Assembly (NCBI RefSeq): GCF_040436345.1
Contig: NC_133221.1
Location: 26,179,008-26,243,007 of the forward strand
Origin: Pagrus major
Taxonomy: Eukaryota; Chordata; Actinopteri; Spariformes; Sparidae
Length of the DNA: 64,000 nt
Direction: 5' to 3'
Of the stretch, positions 24,781 through 35,917 are shown piece after piece (positions within the stretch are counted from its first letter, which is position 1; each line of letters begins with the position of its first letter). A model generated the notes under the pieces. The model saw only the letters and a program-made list of their open reading frames with translations, was not told the origin of the DNA and did not search any database. The position numbers and the translations under genes were made by a program.

Positions 24781-25159
24781 TTAAAGGGGCAATATGTAAG
24801 AATTGCACTTGAGAAAATGCACCGAAATTATTAACAGAATGTGAAGAAATAACGGTTTGGACATTGTGACGTCTTTGTAATGTGTTGCAGAGATATGTAC
24901 TGAAGCTAGCATGCTAACCAGCTAGCCACGGCCCGGTCCGCAGCTACTCAAAGCTCCTGTGCTCGCAGCGTTAACACTAACACTCCCCTGGTCCCCGAGC
25001 TCCCAGTCCAAACCGCTAGCTGCACTGCTAACTGAGCTAACGAGCTAAAGGCAACTACAGTTAGCAGCAGTAAATGGTTACTCTAGTGATGTGCTGCCTC
25101 CCATTTGTTTTGAGTATGAATTCGACAAGTGGCCATTTCTTACATATTGCACCTTTTAA
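24781..25159. mobile_element. Non-autonomous DNA transposon (MITE) with TTAA ends
   Basis: The left end reads TTAA then aggggcaatatgtaagaatt; the right end, inverted, reads TTAA then aaggtgcaatatgtaagaaa. This gives imperfect terminal inverted repeats of about 22 bp flanked by TTAA on both sides, 379 bp in all. TTAA duplications are typical of piggyBac-type elements, so a piggyBac-mobilised MITE is the natural reading. There is no coding capacity. A related relic lies at about 22555-22690. Confidence 0.7.
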
Positions 25160-28100
25160 GGCAGACTGTGTATGTTTTGAAGGGAAATAATTATATTTCT
25201 CGTACAAATGAGCTGTTATATATGAGCAAATAAATACACCCCTCAATACACTCAGGGGTATTGCTGCTACAGCCCCATTTAATCTGGCATAACCAGTATT
25301 TTATGGTAGCTAATGGTTAGCTTATGTTAGCAAACTTAAGCTTGATTCAGTTCGTTCACTTCAGTTTTCTTTAATTGTGTGACTGTTACAGCATGTTTTG
25401 ACATTTATCACTATCCACAGTGGCCACTAACTAAAGTTACACAGTCTCACTTTAAGCTGGAGAAAGACTGGTTGACCATTCAGCATACTGTCTGTTTACA
25501 CAACAGACTGTTTTAAAGCCAGATGTAAGAAGCACATTGAAGTCTTTTTCTCAACATTATAAAAAAAAAGAAATATTGTCCAGAGTCCAGGTGGAGGAAA
25601 AGAAATCCATAGGGCTCTGGGGACAAACTCAGGGGTCGCAGAGTGTGCAGCAAAGTCAAATATTAACAGTCATTGCTGAACCAAAAATATGAACCTCAAA
25701 TGAGGGGGTGGCCTCCTAACTGCCTTTAGACAGTAATCTGCTTCAAACCTAAATTTATGGTCCCTCCTCGCTATCAGCAGCACATGTTCTTCTCACGTCC
25801 CAGTGACCCACTTGAACACAAATCACAAGTCGTCAGTCACGAGACCTGTTTTGTTTGTCAAATTAAAGCGCTGTTAGCGAGCCTCATGTAAAAATACTGT
25901 CGTTGTCTTTTCTCAGCCCCTTTGTGTCAGGCTCAGCTCAGCCATCAGCCACAAATGCTGCCCTACCTGTTCTCAGCCTGAAAAGTAGATGAAACCCGAT
26001 CTACCTGCTGTTTGAACTGGTGGAGGAGTGGGAGGACGGGGGGGCTGCTGCAGACAGTTTAACTGAACCTGCTGTTGACTGAGCATGTATAGAAAGCACA
26101 TGTGTAAACACAACATAATGAGGGAATCTTAACTGAATTTACGGAGAACTACTCCTGAAATTTGACTAGTGGGTGGTGCAGCTGCTACTGGGCTTCCTGC
26201 CTCCACCTTGTGATGGATTTAACCCACCTGCACTGTCAAGTTTGTTTGCAACTGAATAAAGTTAAGGAAATACCACATTTTAGTAATTTATTGTAGTCTA
26301 TAATGGAGGTTTATTGGTGTTTTTTTTTAGTTTTAGGAGTAGGCTACCTTTTCACTCACAGTACAGCTGTTCTTAAAAGGAGTCTGGGTAACCCTCATTA
26401 ATAAATGGTAAATGTATAGTTAATTAAACTTTAGTCAATTGTTATGTCACTGTTAACAAGCCTGCTTGTGTTACCGGATTCTTCTCATATTTATGGTCCT
26501 CGCTTGAAAAGAAAATGCAAAAGTTTTTCTTTTTAAAGTCTTTTAAAGCCACTAGCAGGTACAAAACACACACACAAAGGCTTCAGGCAACATTTAGAGC
26601 AAAGGTTCAATTTACCTGTTAACTGAAGAAGATGTCAGATGATCCTCTTTATCTCTCAGGGCCGGGCTCAGCTCACTCCCTTTGCACTGGAAAATGCATT
26701 TTTCTGAAGTCAAAGTCAGCTCTCCTCTATGATGCCAGCAGGGAGTTCAGGGTTTAAATTGTGCCTCTGCCCAGGCTAACGTCCTCCTCTGTACTGGTCT
26801 GAATACTGGAGTCACAGGTGTGTGTGTGTGTGTGTGTGTAAGTGGGTGTGTAGTAGCTTTCTATGTCAGCTCTAGGTCCTCCTTCTTCTGTGTCCGTTGG
26901 CCGGTCTCACCTGCCCTGCTCTGTCAGCTCCCTTTTTAGCACTTTATGCAAATGACAGTGTTTCGGCCTTGAGGTGGTGTCTGGAGGTGGAGGGAGGAGG
27001 AGGAGGAGGAGAGTGGTAGGAAGACTTCAAGGGGAGTAATACACATTCACCGCTCCTCTCTGTCTCTTTCTATGTTGATATCTTTCTCCTTTTCCTCCTC
27101 ACCGAATATGCCTCACCTACAGCTCAATATACAAACAGGGTAATAAATCCTTCACCTGACAGCTGCGTTTCTTTTTCTGGTCAACAGTATCTCACGTCTG
27201 CTCGCTTATAAAAAACACTTTTCCCCCTCCAGAATGACTAAATGCAAACTGGCTGATGTGGTGTTACTCCCCTGCACTGGACACTGAACACAAAAGACAC
27301 ACACAAGCTACACAGCTTTTGCATGAGCCTGTATGCTTAAGATGGCCAATGCATATAAAGGACACATTTCCATTTAGTCAGTGATAAGGTACCAGGTGGC
27401 GATACAGGAGTATCTTCCCACCGTGGCAACAGTCTGTGTGAATAGCCTGTTGTTCCACTTCCTGTTGCCGGACAGTGTGGCACATCAGCACGAGCCAGAG
27501 TAGAGACTTTTGGTTCATGCAATGTTCAATGTGTATTTTGAAAACTTTCCAAGCTGCACGTCACCAGTGTTGGAATGACGGCAGTGTTTGCTCTCAGCTG
27601 ATGAGATCACAATGAAGCAGAGAAGAGCTTTTTCTTCACGTCTCCCAGAAACAATCATTAATTTTTTTACTCCAGGAAATAAGCATCAAAATAACAAACA
27701 TGCACCCTCCAGGAAGAGGCTCCTGCTCGTTAAGATGACTTGTAGAAAGTGTGATAGACTTTTTATTTGATCACTCATTTGATTTTATGGTAATGACTAA
27801 TGGCTCCGGGCCATTAGCAATAGCACGTCTCTGCAATAACAGCTGCCTAACTGACTCGGTTATTTAGTAACCCAAACACAAATACTGCTGTATCATATCA
27901 GCAAAGTCATTTATTGGGCGTTGGGTTGTGAGTGCTTTGAGGAAGGAGAGGGTATACAATCAAAAGCAGTTTTATTCCCCTGCCTGGAACCCATGAACCA
28001 CTTATAAATATGTCAAAGATTTAGTGGGTGGCTGGATGAAAGTAATAAGCTACGGTAAGTAATCTGGCGGGATGGGTGAAGCTGCTTCTGAGGCTGGGGA

Positions 28101-28840
28101 GGGATACACGTGAGCAGGGAAGCTGTGTGTGCAGGCAGGTTATAAAATGACACAATGTTGACTGTCTCTTTACTCCGCCCACATTTACTCCAACACTAGC
28201 GAGCAAAGATGATATTTGGAACCTCTGTCGCCAAGTCCCCGAGGGCAGAAATCCCTGCTCCTGCATTGTTTGACGTTAAAACAAACAGTGTAACGTGGTG
28301 GGCAGCTTGGAAGGGGCACTGGGGTGTGTGTACACTGGCTTGGTGATTACTGTGATATTTACAAGGGTTTTGTCAGTGTCAATTAATCACATTTGTAATA
28401 AGTACTAACTTTTTTTTTGGACACGTCCACACAGTCAGTAAACGAAATATAGGATTAGACTTGTTTTTCATGTAAAACGCTGAGGATAGCATTATAATTA
28501 ATGGCTGTAACTTGCTTAAGAAAGGTCAGATGTAGACAATAATTCATATGGAAGTCTGCAACATCCGAGTGCATCTTTCTAAATAAAAAATAAATTTCCT
28601 GAGGCTCCATCTGTAAAACCAAAACAGTAAAAACAAGACCCAGTTTTGACTGCCGTTCTTCAATAATTTGGGTAAATGAATCAATTCTCAGACAAAGCAG
28701 AAGTAAAATTGGGACTTTAAATGAGACAGACAGAAACTTCAGGTTCTCCTGAATCAAATGATGTATGGCACCTGATGCTGTCTGCTAGAATAGGGCAGGG
28801 AGAGCCAGGTGCACAAGAACGGTTGAGGTTTTTGAGGGTT
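25160..28840. other. Intergenic region; possible distant regulatory sequence
   Basis: No coding frame is convincing. A purine-rich GGA run lies at about 26985-27012. A minus-strand splice donor (gttaacag|gtaaat) at 26617, with a TTTAAA box about 140 bases upstream on that strand (near 26755), could mark a non-coding first exon of the rnf223-like gene. An octamer motif ATGCAAAT occurs at 26946-26953, and a perfect homeodomain-type palindrome at 27798-27816. Confidence 0.35.
26818..26839. repeat. (TG)n microsatellite
   Basis: Eleven uninterrupted TG units. Confidence 0.9.
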
Positions 28841-29060
28841 AATTTGTCTAATACTTGACCAAATCTAATGACCCATCAGCCTCAGCTATACTTTGTGTTT
28901 AGTGCTAATAAGCTAACATTAGCATGCTTACACACCAAACTAAAACGGTGAACCCAGCAAACATTTTACCTGCTAAGCACCAGCATGTTAGTGTTGTTAT
29001 ATCAGCATGTTAGCATTGTGCCTCTTTGTGAATACAGCCACATCGAGCAGCTAGCTGTAT
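28840..29060. repeat. Interspersed repeat, truncated copy (same family as 47150-47530)
   Basis: The segments cagcctcagctatactttgt, gctaacattagcatgc, ggtgaacccagcaaac and cagcatgttagcattgt recur in order in the copy at 47310-47420. It is non-coding; the class was not determined. Confidence 0.55.
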
Positions 29061-29094
29061 ATTCTGTTTATAACGGTGGCAGCAGGTAGAGCAT

Positions 29095-29270
29095 GTCAAG
29101 CAGTGTCCTTGAGATACTGAACCCCACATTGCTCCCAATGGCTGTTCCATTAGTGTGAATGGCTGAGCATATAAATATTGCGGGGCACTGAGGTTAGGAG
29201 GAGCTGCATCGCTCCTGATGAGCAGGTCGGCACCTTTGGCAGCCTCTGGCTATGTAAATGCAAGACATTA
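29095..29270. repeat. Interspersed repeat fragment
   Basis: Contains gtccttgagatactgaacccc and ctgatgagcaggtcggcacc, a sequence pattern I associate with a widespread fish repeat. Only a part is present, so confidence is modest. Confidence 0.4.
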
Positions 29271-30214
29271 AGAAACATACAATAAATGTGTTTGCCCTCG
29301 GGTCGAGGCTGTAGCTAGAGAGTAGTTAAACTCATGAGGATGCATCTTGTGAGCAAGGGTCATGAAAAGCAGACTAACCATTTTCTAGCATTTGTATAAA
29401 AAGATGACACATTAACTAGACGATAGAAGATTGCCTGTAAGGTGTTGAAAATGTTTAGTCAACATGTTCATTGTCCAGGGAACATGAAGTAAATGTTCTC
29501 AGTGAGTCATCATGACAGTCCCATTTCATTTTCATATTTCTTCTGTATAAGTGGAGGGTGTAGTGGCACAAGAGAAATGGTTCACAAAAAAAATTCTCAT
29601 CCATCCTGACAAAAGTTTGACCGGCCAAAAAAGTGTCCGGACCATCCAACATCACAACAGGAAGGGCAGAAAATCTGAAACATTACAAAGTGTTTGTGTT
29701 TTCATTCTTGTAGGTGGGAAATGCCTCTAAAATAATTTGGTCATGAGGGGAACACTAGAAACTTGACGTTGTATCGTATAGCAAAACTAAAGAATCTGAC
29801 AGGTAGTGTGAGCCCAAAGAGAGAGGTGAATGACATGGTGTCCCCAGCTGGAGTTGAAATGAGGACACGCTGTATTATGGTGGGGGTCTTTAACCTCTTG
29901 GTCACCATGAAGCCTGAAACTTGCCCTTTTCATTTACTGGGGAGGGCTCTTGGCATAGTCAAATCATCACTATAGTATATTGTGTCATTGAATCTTGTTT
30001 TAATTTGTTGCAGATGTAAAATAAGTATTAACTAAAAAGTTAAGTTAGTTATTAACTAAAGAGTTTCAGTGTATTTGTCAGTAGATGATACATATTCAGC
30101 TTCTCATTATTATCTAATTTACTTAATTGTTCACATTTGTCTTTACTGATTATTTATAGAATGTGTAAATTTACACCCTAATTATGTTACCACACCATGA
30201 TAACATAATATAAT
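29271..30214. other. Intergenic, nothing recognised
   Basis: AT-rich non-coding sequence. The open frames on both strands are short and lack recognisable motifs or splice context. Confidence 0.4.
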
Positions 30215-30775
30215 AGAACATATTCCCATGGCAGCCATTTTCCTCCGACAAGCTCAAATGTCGTACTGTTGTTCCAGGTTGTATAAATGTCGGGAGCTTG
30301 ACAAATTGTTACCATTTTACTGCTTCCTGATTGATCAGCTACTGTCAGCACAATGCAATTGGGCAGTATTTCAACATTAAAGCAACATATTTGACAGCCC
30401 CTTAGCTAATGGTAGTCAACAGCTAACGTTAGCATTCAACCACTTCCTGGCTAACATTAGCTTTTGATTGTGTTAAATGCATTTAAGCCTGTAAGTGAAA
30501 CATACTGGATGTAATCAAACAGTGATGTTAGCTAGGAAGCGGTTGCATGCTAACGTTAGCTAATGGGTTATGTTGTTCTATGGCTGGTGTCCCTCCAGAT
30601 TTTCACTGTCCATCTTGCTGATCTATCAGGAAGTTTTGAAATAACAATTTGTCAGAGTCCCTACGTATATATGACTTACAACCTGGAACACAGCAGCATA
30701 ACATTATCCCAGCAATGTGCGTCCCACCCTGAGGCGTGACGTGAGAGGAAAGATGGCTGCTGTGTGAGAATCTAT
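30215..30775. mobile_element. Long foldback (inverted-repeat) element
   Basis: Two arms of about 240 bp are inverted copies about a centre near 30490. Outer: gcagccattttcctc (30231) against the inverse of gagaggaaagatggctgc (ending 30760). Middle: gttccaggttgta (30271) against tacaacctggaac (ending 30690), and cttcctgattgatcagc against gctgatctatcaggaag. Inner: agctaacgttagcattcaac (30421) against gttgcatgctaacgttagct (ending 30562). The loop is about 60-80 bp. There is no coding capacity, which fits a foldback MITE; the arms have diverged by scattered substitutions and small gaps. Confidence 0.75.
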
Positions 30776-32619
30776 GGGTTTAGACACTGGTACGCAGTGA
30801 TAATGCATGAACCACTAAAGCTAGCTGTGTTGTTGATGTCCAACAGTAGCTAGTTAGTTAACTTATATATGGTTTCTGGGATGGTGATGAGGACCCCAGA
30901 CACCTCAAGGTGCTTTACCAATGTGAAAACCCCTGGCAGCAATTCTTAATGCGAATTTTGAAACTGTTGGAATGGATTCCTGGAGCAAGCATGTCTTCAC
31001 TTCCCATCTGTGTCCTCTCTTTAAGGTCACATGCATTTTAGTAGAACAAGCAGGGAGAGTTCACTTTTGGGATAAATTGGATATTTTTGACTAAAATATA
31101 AGAACTTTTCTCATTTTTCCATTAAAACATGTGTAATCCCTTATTTGTATGTTAAATTGGAGCCTCTCCACGTGAGATGTTCACTGTGATAAATCTAAAT
31201 GCTGGTAAATTGTACCACAAACACGTCAGACAGTTTATATGGTTGGGTCCAGCCAGCTTTCTTGTGGACAACATAGATCATATCTGGGCCTGACAGGTAA
31301 GGTTCAAAAGGACTTCAAAACAAAGCAGGTAAACACATGGAACATTGATTTACAATCTTATGAGGGCCTATTTTATAGTTTACTGTAACCCAGTCTGGGT
31401 CATCAACTTATCTTTATGGCCTAGCCGCAAAACAGTCACGTTCTTCTAATTATCTTTGGCCCTGTGACACTGACTGTAGCACTCTCTGTGTCATGTACGG
31501 AGGAAGAGGGAAGTATATGCGCCTGTTATTCCCAGTTCTTCTTATCATGGACACATTATCATTAAGGAATGTGATAAACATTTACCAATGTGCATAGTTT
31601 TAGAGGAAGCCAAGTGCATCCAGAGTTAAACCAGGTAACAAACCTCAATCACTTATGTTTCCAAGACGTCATCACAGTTCAAAGAATAGTTTTCGATAAC
31701 AAATATCTCGCCTTTAAACTCAGGTTCGAGCAGTATTCCTGTTAGACTTGAGATTATTATTTCCGAACACAATGACCTTCACTGACAACATGTGGCTTTT
31801 ATGGTTATATTCAAGCTGGGACTGTTTTACGCATAAGAGGCAAATGACTCTCGGAAAATGTTGGCCTGTTGTAAAAAACACCAGTTGTCACACGCACGCA
31901 CACACACCCTCTCACGAATTCACGAGACAGGGAAAATTGTTCTGTAACAGACTCATGAAAACTGTTCAAGGATAGGTTCACATCTTTTCAAGTCTGTCTT
32001 GACCAATACTCACATAACAAATGTACGGTGATACAGTTACCGTCGTTCTGATCTTTTCTTCTGTTCATTGAGGCTGTGAGGGAATCTTTTCTTTACATGA
32101 TTCCAGTGGAAGAGATGGGGACCAAATCCACTGTTCTCAGTCAGTGTGAAATGCATATGTGTGACACATAAGTGTCCAGGGAAACACAGGAAAGAGGATA
32201 TAAATAGGAAATAAACAGTAAATATCCGCTTGATTTTGTTATGTCAGACTGGTAAAGCCTTGTATCAGCTTTGAGTAAAGTTCAGAATGGATTTTTGCAA
32301 TGAACCCAGTCAGTATGGAGAGAAGAAAAGATTACAGAGACCATTAACTGCTCCAATGTAAATATGGGCATGTGAGCATTGTTTTAAGACAGATGTGGAA
32401 AATGTGAACCAGTGTGAACCTCCAAAGCAATTTGGGGAAAAATCTATTTCAACTGAACAACATGGAGATTAATGTTGAAAGAGATTACCACTCCCCGCTG
32501 GGGCCTCATAGCCTCGGGGCCCCCCGATGGCCCCAGGTTTAAATGGTTAGCTTGTGGTTATTCAATTGATTCATTTCAAATTGGTGTGAGATATGCAACA
32601 CTAAAGCTCATTATAAAGT
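30776..32619. other. Intergenic, nothing recognised
   Basis: Non-coding sequence with short frames only. I see no splice-bounded exon or repeat family I can name. Confidence 0.4.
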
Positions 32620-33037
32620 AATATGATAAGTTAGGTTCACCCAAAAAAATGAAAATAAGTCATTATCTGCTCACCCTCATGCAGATGGGAAGTCAGGTTT
32701 CAAGGCTTGGTAGAGCTCATGCAGCGTTAACTCGTTTAGCTTAGCAGCTACAGTGAAGATTTTTAACTAAAGGGTTTAAATAATGTCTTTTCAAATCAAG
32801 TGGGGATCTCTGGGCTTCTTGCGACTTGGATTACACTGAAGGGGGTGTATGGAGCCATTTCTAATGTAACAAGTCCCCATCTACTTCAGTTGTTTTGCAG
32901 AACGCTGCAACGCTGTTTTGCTGTGAAACTCAAAGAAATATTTTGTAGATTACAAAACTTCAGCTGATTTTCCATCCACATGACCATGAGTAGATTATGA
33001 ATGAATTTTCATCTATGGTTGAGCATTTTTCCTTTAA
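32620..33037. mobile_element. MITE family A, copy 1
   Basis: Shares, in order, gcttagcagctacagtgaagat, a 'tggattacactgaa'-type block, tccccatctacttcagttgt, agaacgctg and a terminal gaattttcat...cctttaa with copies at 37930-38342 and 59054-59498. The right end closes on TTAA (33034-33037). The left end (ggttcacccaaaaaaatgaa) is the inverted counterpart of the right. Non-coding. Confidence 0.65.
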
Positions 33038-33689
33038 GGTGGCCCTTTCCTTTTTACCTAATGTTAAAACCCTGTCTTAAAGAGGGCCACCAGTCAAAAT
33101 CTAGGTTTGATACCTTTATTATGTCCATTGGTATTGTGTTCACATGGTGCATACTGCTGAAGCAATAAACAAACAGTCGTACAGTACATCCATGCACTGT
33201 ACCCGATGAGTAAGGCCACAGGGTACACAGTGCAAAGACAGTGGGAGGAATGTGTTCGGGGTCAATAGAGAAAACTAAACAGTAATCCAGCCCTTCAGCC
33301 TCTATCAGAAGTAGCAGCAGCAGCAGCAGTAATGATCACATTTTTTTTAAAGAAGTGTATGTATAAGGCACTCGTTTTGTTTTTATTGGTTTTATTCTAT
33401 ATCCTGTGATTTTGTTGCTGCACCAAACAGAGTTGCACCTTTTTCAAGAGCAAATGCACAAAAAGCAATAAAACAAAATGATATAAAAATGAACGAAAGA
33501 CTGAACACAAGACTAGAGGACCTAAACACAAGTAGGATCAAACAGGTTCGTACACACTCTTATTCTTCTCACTTTTACATTTCGCCTGAAACTCTTTAAC
33601 TTCTCACAATCAATACTAACTCAAAATCATAAGCTCTGTTCTTTATCTACTTCCTGTAATATCACATTCTTCTGAACTATATTGTGACT

Positions 33690-33795
33690 CTGCTACTGCT
33701 GCCTCCGGGCACTTGAGGTTGAGTTTTTCCTTATTCAAGAATATGTTGTTCAGCTTGTAAAGCCCTCTGCGCTAAATGTGTGACTGACTGACCTT
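33690..33795 (+). repeat. Possible 3' end of a LINE element
   Basis: The stretch ttgaggttgagtttttcctt followed by cttgtaaagccctctg resembles the conserved 3' tail of fish LINE elements (a 'gtaaagccctttgag' type motif). Only about 100 bases match and no poly(A) or microsatellite tail follows. Confidence 0.35.
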
Positions 33796-34704
33796 AAACC
33801 TGCATTGAGATCCAGCCATCAGGCCCTGGTCAACACAGCCTACAGTAAGTGACCTGCTGATATACTGTACTGTTCTGTACTGTTCTGTACTCTGTGTGGG
33901 CGTCTGCTCATGCAGAGCTCTGCTGTGAATTCCAGCTGTGCTGCTCAGGGAAAACTGCTCTCGCTGGGTCCAAGATACCCAGCATGACTCCCCTCACCAG
34001 ACTGTGTGACACCAGGTGAGTTTAAGTGTGCTCTGAGTGAACAAGGTTTCAGTTCATGTGTGTCAGCTCCTTCATGCATCAAGTTTTCCTTCTTTTTTGC
34101 TGAATTGTTATTAATTATTTGAATTCTGCTTCAGTTGATGCACATTTGTCCATATTTCTATCTTAGTTATTGATAGTTTGCCTTATTGTAGTCATGATTG
34201 ATTACTTTAGGCTATCTGTTTGTATGACAACACAAAAGAAACCTGAATTCAGTTCAATGCAGACAGAAAACGGACCAATGAATTGCATTTTCCTCTCAAG
34301 AACTCTTATTTTGAGACTCTTCAGCATCCCACTGTCCTTGTACCAGCGTCCACTAGAACAGTTGTTCACAGTCTGTTTCAGAAGGCTTTGAGACCTTTCA
34401 TAAGAGCTGGTGAAAGGCCTGGCAGCAACAATGTGGCTCGCCTGCAGGTGATAAAGCAATGTTTGAATCAGGAGTGTAAACTGGAAAAATATTCTACTCC
34501 CATGAACTTTTATCAGTATACCACCATGTGAGTTTTAATAAAATGTTCATGTGAGCAATATCTAGCGTGCAGGCTCTATTTTTTCTGTTTTTAATATGTA
34601 TTTCTGTCCAGTAGCTAGTATTTATCATGTTTAGATGTGCATGCTTTTGTAAATGTTTTGCATGACTCAGGAAAGTAGAGGTGGATCGACAGCTCTCCAA
34701 GAAT

Positions 34705-34795
34705 GGAAGTGGAAGAATTACTCAGATCCTTGAGTCAAGGTACCAGTATAACAATAGCCTATAAAAATATTTTGTTAAAAGTAAAAGTTAGTTAC
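34705..34795. repeat. Fragment of the hAT-like element family
   Basis: The text ggaagaattactcagatcct and taaaagtaaaagtta copies the left end of the larger element at 35262-35917. Only this end is present. Confidence 0.5.
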
Positions 34796-35261
34796 CTTGG
34801 ACAACTTTGAATTAGCATCACAAATGCCAGACGTGAAAAATTTGGAAGGTGTAGCGCAGATATAGCAGCAAGTAATTCTCTGTATTTCTGTGAGAAGGAA
34901 CGCGTTACAGCTTTGGGCCTTAAATATCATGTTAGACTGTAACAACCAGTCCTGGTACACACTGTGAACGGCGTAAATAGCTTTTGCCGGTTTCTGCCAC
35001 AACTATTTGAACATTACATGAGCACCAATAAAACAAATCTCTAGGCTCTGAAACACATAACTTAATAACGTTTAGTAGTATGCATACACTTGAAGACACA
35101 CTATTTCTTCATAACCAGAAGCATGCTGGTTTGCATACTGCAAAATGCAACCAGATGTAAAAGGACATACTGGTACATACTAAATCTTTTTCTGGCATAC
35201 TAAATAGTATGGTAGTATGGGTATTGGAATGCAGAACAGGGAAAGTTGTCATGCAGAAGAT

Positions 35262-35917
35262 CAGTGTTGGAGGAAGTATTCAGATGCTTTACTGAAGTAA
35301 AAATCCCAATACCACACAAAAAATACTCAACTACAAGTACTTGTACTGCATTCAACCTCACTTAAGTAAAGATATATTAGTATTATCAGCAAAATGTACT
35401 TTATTTAAGTATTTAAGTAAAAGTACTCATTGTGGAATAAAGTTTCCCCTGTCAGTGCTGTACTGTATCTGATGCTTTTAAATTAATACTACTGCTGCAG
35501 TAATGGGTGTGTTGCATTTTACTGCTGTAGATGTTTATGGTTGTGCTAATTTTAACTACTTTATACACTGTTTGGTTGTTCCTGATTCAAATGAATGGGT
35601 CGTTGTCAGGCTTCAGCAGAGCTTGATGACGAGCTGATCATTTCAGGTGCGTTGGAGCAAGGAAATATCTTAAACATGCACGGCAGGGGGCCACAGGAAC
35701 AGGACTGAAAAACACTCATTTACAGCACTGTATTACTGTCTTCTTAGTCTACAGAAAACTAAAGCTGTCAGACAAATGTATTGGAGTAAAAAGTACAATA
35801 TCTGCCTCTGAGTTACAGTGAAGTGGAGGTATAAAGTAGCATGAAATGGAAATACTCAAGAACATCATGTTTGTACATGATGTTCTTGAGCATTTATGTA
35901 GTTACTTTCCCCCACTG
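35262..35917. mobile_element. hAT-like non-autonomous DNA transposon
   Basis: Starts cagtgttggaggaagtattc and ends gttactttcccccactg, giving short inverted ends (CAGTG.TGG / CC.CACTG) of the sort found in many fish hAT-type MITEs. Flanking octamers cagaagat and ctggagat agree at six of eight bases, which fits an old 8-bp target duplication. The body has the familiar AAGTAAAAGTACTCATT pattern and no coding frame. Confidence 0.7.
35855..35890. repeat. Perfect 15-bp hairpin inside the hAT-like element
   Basis: CTCAAGAACATCATG, a 6-base loop (tttgta), then CATGATGTTCTTGAG, an exact inverse. It lies 27 bases before the right end of the element. Confidence 0.85.
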
